A stretch of 64,000 nucleotides of DNA from the NCBI GenBank assembly GCA_050251735.1, contig JBFWMF010000009.1, positions 1 through 64,000 on the forward strand. The letters are read 5' to 3'. Made by a program: the position numbers and the translations under genes. The stretch comes from Desulfitobacterium sp050251735. GTDB taxonomy: Bacteria > Bacillota > Desulfitobacteriia > Desulfitobacteriales > Desulfitobacteriaceae. Below the pieces are notes generated by a model. It saw only the letters and a program-made list of their open reading frames with translations, searched no databases and had not been told where the DNA came from. Within the stretch, counting starts at the first letter, position 1. Every line of letters starts with the position of its first letter. Below are positions 59,401 through 64,000 of this stretch, piece after piece.

Positions 59401-60736
59401 AACAGGCTTCATTAAGCATGATCGAATCAATCACACCATTTTTAATGACCAAGCTCTTCATATCTTGACCACCAATATCCAGGACAAAATTAACTCCGGG
59501 CAGGAAAAAATCAGCAGCCTTAGCATGGGCTACAGTCTCGATTTCACCAATATCCAACTTGAGAGCAGTCTTAATCAACTGTTCTCCATAACCAGTTACA
59601 GTGGAGTTTCGGATCGTAATGTCCGGGTTCAACTTTGCATACATGTCTTTAAGAGCATCAATAGTTGATTCCAAAGGACTACCCATGTTGCTTCCATAGT
59701 AGGAATAGAGCAGACTTCCCTCTTCATCAATCAGAGCTACCTTAGTGGTAGTCGACCCCGCATCGATTCCTAGGTAAGCAGGGCCTGAATAATGACTAGG
59801 ATCAGCCCGGTTCACCTTATGGAGAGCATGTCTCTCTTTAAACGCCTTATACTCTTCCTCATCAATGAAGAGTGGTTCTGCGTTAGACTGTTCTTCATGA
59901 ATGATGTTGTTGAGATAAGGTGCCTTATCATACATGATTTGCGCAGAAAATGGCTGCTCAGTTTGCGAGGACAAAGCGGCACCAATTGCCACAAAATATT
60001 GTGCATCTTCGGGGAAAATTGCATTATCCCCTTCTAGCTTTAGGGTTTCGACAAATCGTTTGCGCAGCTCGGATAGGAAGTATAAGGGTCCACCGAGAAA
60101 AGCAACTCTACCACGAATAGGGCGACCTTGAGCAAGGGCTGTGATCGTTTGATTGACTACAGCTTGAAGAACCGAAACGGCTACGTCTTCTTTGGCAGCA
60201 CCTTCATTTAATAAAGGCTGAACATCAGTTTTAGCAAAAACGCCGCATCGAGAGGCAATGGGATAAACGGTCTTATAGTCTTTAGCTAACTCATTTAAGC
60301 CTTCTGCATCCACTTGCAAAAGCGCTGCCATCTGGTCAATAAAGGCCCCCGTGCCACCGGCACAAGTGCCGTTCATCCTTTGTTCAATTGATTCGCCAAA
60401 ATAGGTGATTTTGGCATCTTCTCCCCCCAGCTCGATAGCAACATCCGTCTGAGGAATAAGCTTTTTAACAGAGGTAGTTCCGGCAATAACCTCCTGAACA
60501 AAGGGAATGCCGAGCTTTTTAGCTAAATTAAAACCACCTGAACCTGCAATCATCATAGTGATGAGTTGTCCATCTATTATCGACTTTGCATCTTCTAGCA
60601 TCGAAAGAACTGTATCTTTGATATTCGAAAAGTGCCTCAAATATTGTTTATAGACAATGCCTTGTTCAGGACTGAGAATAACCATTTTAACAGTCGTAGA
60701 ACCCACATCGAGCCCAACATTGAGCACCTTGGCCAT
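56489..60736 (-). CDS. large acyl-CoA dehydratase activase-related protein (tandem BadF/HgdC ATPases plus DUF2229 domains)
   Basis: 1415 residues. Two ASKHA ATPase domains are seen in tandem: the first (about 5-260) with GLDVGSTTVKMVIL, GTCAGGTGAFI near residue 125 and a Cys in ASRCGVFAKTD; the second (about 320-590) with GIDAGSTTTKVALID, DIGGQDMKS and SSGCGSFVE near 448. A Cys motif (RCGLCGNNC, about 603) follows, then DUF2229-type and dehydratase-subunit-like regions (SECFPAKLVHG, NAFGCGLD-like NSFGCGLDAVT, HNDACYPT). ATPases of this class power low-potential electron transfer into Fe-S enzymes. Here it neighbours corrinoid methyltransferase genes, suggesting reductive activation of the corrinoid. 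GGAGGAG precedes the ATG. Confidence 0.87.
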   Translation of the reverse strand: MAKVLNVGLDVGSTTVKMVILSPEQGIVYKQYLRHFSNIKDTVLSMLEDAKSIIDGQLITMMIAGSGGFNLAKKLGIPFVQEVIAGTTSVKKLIPQTDVAIELGGEDAKITYFGESIEQRMNGTCAGGTGAFIDQMAALLQVDAEGLNELAKDYKTVYPIASRCGVFAKTDVQPLLNEGAAKEDVAVSVLQAVVNQTITALAQGRPIRGRVAFLGGPLYFLSELRKRFVETLKLEGDNAIFPEDAQYFVAIGAALSSQTEQPFSAQIMYDKAPYLNNIIHEEQSNAEPLFIDEEEYKAFKERHALHKVNRADPSHYSGPAYLGIDAGSTTTKVALIDEEGSLLYSYYGSNMGSPLESTIDALKDMYAKLNPDITIRNSTVTGYGEQLIKTALKLDIGEIETVAHAKAADFFLPGVNFVLDIGGQDMKSLVIKNGVIDSIMLNEACSSGCGSFVETFANSLNMDVKEFARIGLQSQNAVDLGTRCTVFMNSKVKQAQKEGATVSDISAGISMSVIKNALFKVIRLRNTEELGDKIVVQGGTFYNDAVLRSLEKLLGRHVVRPDIAGIMGAFGAALIAKERYNKGHETQLLQADQLQTFATETTMKRCGLCGNNCQLTLKHFSNGETFISGNRCERGAGQEKVDSELPNLYDYKYKRVFNYKPLTKEEAPRGVIGIPRVLNIYEDYPFWFTFFTELGYGVVLSGRSTKKLYESGIDTIPSESECFPAKLVHGHIVDLVKKGVKKIFYPSIPYNLKEDTDSNNHFNCPIVTSYPETIRANMDILETEDVTFYQPFLPIDSPKHMRKRLIEELAKAEALTAQEITQAMDKAYGELEHYKSDVRQKGEEALRYIDTHGIKGIVLGGRPYHIDPEIHHGIPELLQGFGLAVISEDAIRHITNPERPMRVVDQWMYHTRLYAAAQFVAEQPNLELIQLNSFGCGLDAVTIDQVKEILEQYGKIYTVLKIDEITNLGAARIRIRSLLAAVQERDKQNFIPEKLYDNKDRVIFSQEMKKNYTIIAPQMAPHQFQFLKTGFEKAGYNVEVLPSVDRGAIDEGLKHVHNDACYPTIIVVGQLIEALKSGKYDLNQTAVLISQTGGGCRATNYIAFIRKALKDIGMEQVPVISLNASGLEANPGFKITAKMLPDLLWGIVYGDLLMNVLHRVRPYEKVPGSTNALYDYWVEKCQAVLRRGNTKELKAIIYQLVKDFDDLEIHEGMVKPKVGIVGEILVKYHPTANNNLVELLEAEGAEVIQPDLMGFLLYCAYCYKIKFDVLSGSFKAMFNGMLTVKLMEHYRKDVRKALAGSKRFTPPSTIQEIARCAEEHISLANQTGEGWYLTGEMVELLHTGVMNIACLQPFGCLPNHIIGKGMIRSLRKAYPSANITVIDYDPGASEVNQLNRIKLMLSVAKENIKASVVAK

Positions 60737-60770
60737 CCATTCTCCTCCTATCGAATCAATTCAAAAGAAT

Positions 60771-60824
60771 ATATATACTGTATATATACTATAACATAAT
60801 AATGGGCAATTAATGAGTTGTCAG
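60771..60824 (-). promoter_or_regulatory. promoter with HutC-type operator for the activase gene
   Basis: On the minus strand CTGACA (60824-60819), 17 bases, then TATTAT (60801-60796) form a plausible promoter. Immediately downstream, at the expected start of transcription, lies ATATATAC-T-GTATATAT with an embedded GTATATATAC. That matches the GT-N-TA-N-AC operator core of HutC-subfamily GntR repressors, one of which is encoded in the same cluster. Confidence 0.5.
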
Positions 60825-60878
60825 AATATATCTAGGGTATATAGATTAGGATTTTTTTTAATAATTAGCTAAGACAAG

Positions 60879-60922
60879 ATAATATTGCCAGATAAACTCT
60901 CTGGACATCTGGACAATATTAT
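60879..60922. repeat. inverted repeat upstream of the activase promoter
   Basis: ATAATATTG-CCAGAT and ATCTGG-A-CAATATTAT pair (15 bp with one bulge) around a 13-base loop that itself repeats CTGGAC. It has no T-run and lies about 55 bases upstream of the -35. It may be an operator or structural element. The rest of 60923-61061 shows nothing I can assign. Confidence 0.5.
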
Positions 60923-61061
60923 AATAGTAATATATGAAGTGCATCGTGATTCGAGACACACTTTTAGAGCTTATCTTCTAAAAAGGTGTATTCTTATAAT
61001 TATTCTACATAAATGATAGATTTCCTTTCGAAAACCATAGGTTAAGGAAAACACTTGAGGA

Positions 61062-61106
61062 TAAAAAGAACCAGATTGCGCTGCTATCGTCTGCAACAAT
61101 CTGGTT
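61062..61106 (-). terminator. rho-independent terminator of the LysM protein gene
   Basis: AACCAGATTG and CAATCTGGTT form a 10-bp stem around an 18-base loop. On the minus strand CTTTTTATCC follows. Confidence 0.75.
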
Positions 61107-61175
61107 TCTTCTTGTATTCCTATGCTTCCGCAAACTATAACCTGAATTAGGATGCTGAAGCTGATATACTAACCA

Positions 61176-62063
61176 TTATTGGCATTTTACTCCTAAAGCA
61201 GTCCATGTTTTAATCCCTACAATGCCATCTTGTACTAGTCCTTTACTCTTTTGGAAAGCAATCACTGCCGCATGAGTCTTAGACCCAAAGATTCCGTCAA
61301 TCCCACCCGTGCTGAAACCTTGGGCTATTAGAAGGGTCTGAAGCTCTGTAACAGCTGCTCCACGGGATCCTATCCGCAAGGTGGGGCATGGTTGGGTCGG
61401 TGGAGGTGTTGTGCAGGTTACGCCCAGTGCGGTCCAAGTCTTAACACCTACAATCCCATCCTTTACTAATCCCTTACTCCCTTGGAAGGCGATAACTGCC
61501 GCATAGGTTTTGGGTCCAAAGATCCCGTCAATTGCCCCTGGGCTAAAGCCATGGGAGGTCAGAAGCTGCTGTAGACGGACCACGGAAGGACCGGTTGCGC
61601 CTTGGCGTAGCGTCGGACAGGGACTTGGTGGCGGTGGTGGTGGCGTCATACAATTGACACCCAAAGCTGTCCAAGTCCTAACCCCCACGATACCATCCAC
61701 TGCTAAACCCCTGCTTTTTTGGAAGGCGATGACTGCTGCTTCTGTCTTCGGTCCGAAGATTCCATCAATAGCTCCCGGACTAAAGCCATGGGATGTAAGA
61801 AGTTGTTGTAAATGTACTACTGAGGGGCCTTGAGAACCCTGTCTTAGAAGCGGGCAAGGGTTGGGTAGCACACCCATTTCCCCTTCCATGGGCATTTGCG
61901 GATACATAGGATAAGCTTGCGTCGGAACACAAATAACTTGACCTGGGAAAAGACACATTGGATCACTAATTTGCGGATTTAACATGAGAAGCTCTTCGAC
62001 GGTGGTGTTGAACATGCAGGCGATGTCAAAAAGAGTTTCCCCAGGTTTGACCACATAATTCAT
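61176..62063 (-). CDS. LysM and triple peptidoglycan-binding-domain protein
   Basis: 295 residues from ATG 62063, which has AAAGGGG upstream. A LysM domain (YVVKPGETLFDIACMFNTTV... LFPGQVICVP, about 2-48) is followed by three near-identical PG_binding_1 repeats of about 75 residues. Each contains SVV.LQQLLTSHGFSPGAID-like text, GIFGPKT and GIVGVKTWTALGV, joined by proline-rich linkers (TPPPPPPSPCP). There is no signal peptide and no catalytic domain, so it may be a spore-coat or cell-wall anchoring protein (SafA/YkuD-like context). The frame extends upstream without homology. Repeat DNA is highly similar, implying recent internal duplication. Confidence 0.88.
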   Translation of the reverse strand: MNYVVKPGETLFDIACMFNTTVEELLMLNPQISDPMCLFPGQVICVPTQAYPMYPQMPMEGEMGVLPNPCPLLRQGSQGPSVVHLQQLLTSHGFSPGAIDGIFGPKTEAAVIAFQKSRGLAVDGIVGVRTWTALGVNCMTPPPPPPSPCPTLRQGATGPSVVRLQQLLTSHGFSPGAIDGIFGPKTYAAVIAFQGSKGLVKDGIVGVKTWTALGVTCTTPPPTQPCPTLRIGSRGAAVTELQTLLIAQGFSTGGIDGIFGSKTHAAVIAFQKSKGLVQDGIVGIKTWTALGVKCQ

Positions 62064-62155
62064 AGCTACACCCCTTTCCATAGATTTTCCGTATATCCTA
62101 TGCCAAAGACTCCGGAATGCTATTAGAAATGGGGCGAACAGAAAGAGAAATTTGT

Positions 62156-62521
62156 TTATCTCTCTTGGTCCTGAAGGGAATCGAGATGGCGATGTAAGCG
62201 TTTTAGCACCCGCCGGAACTGAAAGGAGTGCAGGGCGGAAATATTGATAATCCTCGCCACGCAACCCATGACTCTCCCCCGAGTCTCTAAATTTATGGAA
62301 TAGCTAACCTTAGTATAACCGTTTGGTAATCCCTCAAGATCCCACCAACTCTCTCCTACAACCACGCCTTGGTAATAGCGGATGTCGATACGATGAGGAG
62401 AGGTTAAGGCTGTGGTCTCACAACGAAACCATCCCCCTGAAGCCCACACCTCAATCTTAGCGTGAAGATGGTCCTGTGTTTGTTCGAGGATGCGAACTCT
62501 TTCAGATAGGGGCCTAGCCAT
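62156..62521 (-). pseudogene. SRPBCC-like protein lacking its N-terminus
   Basis: The 121-residue frame reads like the central and C-terminal part of an SRPBCC/polyketide-cyclase-like domain (ERVRILEQTQDHLHAKIEVW, GWFRCETTALTSPHRIDIRY, GESWWDLEGLPNGYTKVSY, RRVLKRLHRHLDSL). The first beta strand and helices are missing. Its apparent ATG lies inside the ybaN-like gene in another frame and has no ribosome binding site. A deletion that fused the two genes is the simplest explanation. Residual translation cannot be excluded. Confidence 0.6.
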
Positions 62522-62682
62522 GGATTCGCCAAAAGTCTCTGGTGGTGTTTTTCAGAACTCCTCAGATAGCAGGCGCCCGCTAATAAGACAAAGGGAGTAG
62601 TAGGAATCAGGGGTAAAAATATACCGATGACGCCAAGTACAACACTTATGGTCCCCACCCCTATCAATAGTATCTTCATCAT
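62404..62682 (-). pseudogene. YbaN/DUF454-like protein, 3' truncated
   Basis: The first 58 or so residues match DUF454 (two helices MMKILLIGVGTISVVLGVIG, IFLPLIPTTPFVLLAGACYL, then RSSEKHHQRLLANPWLGPYL). After that the family's final helices should follow, but the frame changes to an unrelated hydrophilic tail (SSNKHRTIFTLRLRCGL) that is the out-of-frame reading of the SRPBCC relic. The start has a GAGGGAAA site. It is probably an inactive fragment. Confidence 0.6.
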
Positions 62683-62691
62683 ATTTTTCCC

Positions 62692-63030
62692 TCACTCCCA
62701 CTCCTTCCAAATCACGGGTTGATAGCCCACCGTAGCTTTCTTACCATTACGAACGATAGGAGTAACATAGAGCCTGGGATGAGCCAAGAGTAGCTCTTCG
62801 CGAATCTCAGCACTACGGATCTGATCAAGGTTTAAAGCTTTGTATTCTTTCGCCTGCTTATTGATCAGATCATTCAAGGGAACAGAGGCTTTGACGCTTT
62901 GCAATTCACCTTTGCTTAAGGTTTTCTCATTAAGATCAATGAACTGAAACTTAACGTTTCGTTCCTTAAAATAGCGTTCTGCCTTTTTTGTATCGAAGCA
63001 CTTTTTAACACCAAAGATTTGTATATTCAA
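62692..63030 (-). CDS. ArsC/Spx family thioredoxin-fold protein (YffB-like)
   Basis: 112 residues from a TTG with AAGGAGGT seven bases upstream. The frame is open 18 codons further without homology. The N-terminus NIQIFGVKKCFDTKKAERYF has the ArsC-like position of a single Cys (KKCFDTK; CxxT type). LNEKTLSKGELQSV and the C-terminal RLYVTPIVRNGKKATVGYQP are typical of arsenate-reductase-like proteins. The catalytic Arg triad of true ArsC is not obvious, so it may be a thiol-redox protein rather than an arsenate reductase. Confidence 0.82.
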   Translation of the reverse strand: MNIQIFGVKKCFDTKKAERYFKERNVKFQFIDLNEKTLSKGELQSVKASVPLNDLINKQAKEYKALNLDQIRSAEIREELLLAHPRLYVTPIVRNGKKATVGYQPVIWKEWE

Positions 63031-63152
63031 AGGACTACCTCCTTGCTCAAGTCGAGATTGTTCTTTAATCTGATCTTTAAACATGCTCTTACTATTCTTG
63101 ACAATCCTTCTCTGCTGTACTTATTAAAAATATCATAGTTTATCAGTTAAAA

Positions 63153-63196
63153 AAAGGCCTTTCCTGACATGTTTCCATGGCTGAGGAAAGGCCTTT
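63153..63196 (-). terminator. rho-independent terminator of the last gene
   Basis: AAAGGCCTTTCCT and AGGAAAGGCCTTT form a perfect 13-bp stem around an 18-base loop. On the minus strand TTTTTAACTG follows. Confidence 0.85.
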
Positions 63197-63202
63197 CGGC
63201 TG

Positions 63203-64000
63203 CTATGCTCTTCTTAATTCATCCCCTTGGTGAATGATCTTCTGCATATTAGCTTGGAGACTGGATGAGAATATCATTTCCAACCAAGTAAAGTAATTTC
63301 TGATCACTACGTGGTCCTCTTGACAAAGCTCCATATAAGCGACTAGGGACATGTATTCAGTTTCATAAAGCAGTGAGGCGATAAATATCTCCGTAAAAAT
63401 TTCTTCCCATTCCCCTGAGCTTCTGAGACAATCATCAAATATTTCCTGATACATATTCAGAAATCCTGGAGGGATCACCTGAGGGTCCTCTGTCAGAGCA
63501 TGATGGAGAATGTGCGTCAAAGCATGGAGAACTGGGATCAAGGAACCCTCTCCGCCCCTACTAGGTTTAAAAATGCCCAGACAATGAAGCCGAGGTACCG
63601 TCATAAGGTTTCCTTCTTTTTCTTTTAACCCAAAGTCCAATAAAGGCACGAGTAGTGGATCTTCTGTGACGCTATGAAAGAATATCGGATACTCCTCTTT
63701 GATGAGTGCTAAAGCTAAGTCCAGCTCATGGATAGGCCCAACAATTTTTGACCAAGGAGCTTTTCGTGACCCGTAGCTTCCCCGGTCGGCAAGGGATAGA
63801 ATTTTTAGCAGCTCCAGCACTTCACTGCTAAAGTTTGCAAAGCGGATATCTTCGGGTAGGCTGCCTAAGACATAGCATATCCAAAAGGCTAAAGCATCTT
63901 CAGGAGGAATAATAGTATACAGACAACGGGCTTTATAATGCTTATACCGTATATCATCTGCAGCTTGGCGAAGATCCAAAACCAATTGTTGTAAGGAGTG
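63203..64000 (-). CDS. hypothetical helical protein, 5' end cut by the window edge
   Basis: At least 260 residues; the frame stays open to the edge (HSLQQLVLDLRQAADDIR), so the true start is probably outside. The sequence is largely alpha-helical with several acidic residues and histidines (VLHALTHILHHALTED; EIFTEIFIASLLYETEYMSL) but shows no motif, signal peptide or membrane segment that I recognise. The terminator at 63153-63196 follows the stop directly. Confidence 0.65.
   Translation of the reverse strand, partial: HSLQQLVLDLRQAADDIRYKHYKARCLYTIIPPEDALAFWICYVLGSLPEDIRFANFSSEVLELLKILSLADRGSYGSRKAPWSKIVGPIHELDLALALIKEEYPIFFHSVTEDPLLVPLLDFGLKEKEGNLMTVPRLHCLGIFKPSRGGEGSLIPVLHALTHILHHALTEDPQVIPPGFLNMYQEIFDDCLRSSGEWEEIFTEIFIASLLYETEYMSLVAYMELCQEDHVVIRNYFTWLEMIFSSSLQANMQKIIHQGDELRRA

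Noticed and set aside
60737..61175. Riboswitch (cobalamin or SAM) upstream of the activase gene
   Set aside because: No B12-box-like or SAM-I core sequence was seen. The region is A/T-rich with only the palindromes described.
1..64000. CRISPR array, prophage, IS element, rRNA or tRNA genes
   Set aside because: No regularly spaced direct repeats, transposase or integrase motifs, or recognisable rRNA/tRNA sequence were found on either strand.

Overview
The window reads like a chromosome segment of an anaerobic, menaquinone-respiring Firmicute. Desulfitobacterium, Desulfosporosinus or a close Peptococcaceae-type relative is my best guess. This is inferred from gene content: a complete CoA-dependent butyrate oxidation/formation cluster with a membrane-bound ETF:quinone oxidoreductase, corrinoid methyltransferase parts, a giant 2-hydroxyacyl-CoA-dehydratase-type activase, LutB/LutA-like Fe-S proteins, LarB, and strong GGAGG-type ribosome binding sites with frequent TTG/GTG starts. 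No rRNA, tRNA, IS element, prophage or CRISPR array was recognised.

Layout. 1-9.3 kb: hypothetical and housekeeping genes (DUF6765, DUF4474, a heterodimeric ABC exporter, a 45-aa small protein, CMD-like protein, DUF1294, a rhodanese behind a CsoR/CstR-like operator, an aromatic-acid-exporter-like protein). 9.3-22.4 kb: a fatty-acid/butyrate cluster, all on the minus strand, in transcription order hbd, bcd, etfB, etfA, ETF:quinone oxidoreductase, acetate permease, CoA-transferase, thiolase, crotonase. A -24/-12 promoter and two TGTCT-type palindromes precede hbd, and the neighbouring gene encodes a CBS-PAS-AAA-Fis sigma-54 activator, so the cluster is probably switched on by that protein. 22.5-24.3 kb: lplA with an in-frame dsdA remnant upstream, then a DUF6544 remnant. 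24.5-27.5 kb: nfeD-floA-type membrane operon and a DUF1836 regulator. 27.7-29.8 kb: M29 aminopeptidase and a CvfB-like S1 protein that appears to start at a non-canonical ATC codon. 30.2-34.5 kb: trkA with two tandem trkH paralogs. 35-40.5 kb: MATE exporter, LutB/LutA-like proteins, LarB. 40.7-45.6 kb: two-component system, ABC-2 exporter and a secreted protein. 46-51.2 kb: AI-2E-type permease, radical SAM protein, DEAD-box helicase, MFS transporter. 51.2-60.8 kb: RecQ, corrinoid protein, GntR regulator, a 56-aa Trp-rich protein, a UroD-like methyltransferase and a 1415-aa activase. 61-64 kb: LysM/peptidoglycan-binding protein, a ybaN/SRPBCC deletion junction, an ArsC/Spx-like protein and a partial hypothetical gene.

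The strongest unexplained signal is a pair of dispersed, about 300-360 nt, apparently non-coding elements (29863-30164 and 36787-37146). Both lie in convergent intergenic gaps and share the same orientation. Both are closed by a perfect 15-bp helix with three compensatory base-pair changes between the copies, share a second covarying helix and share short conserved single-stranded blocks. They look like a structured RNA family, possibly mobile. The second most interesting unit is the 53.5-60.8 kb cluster, which may be a corrinoid methyl-transfer system served by an unusual ATP-dependent activase.
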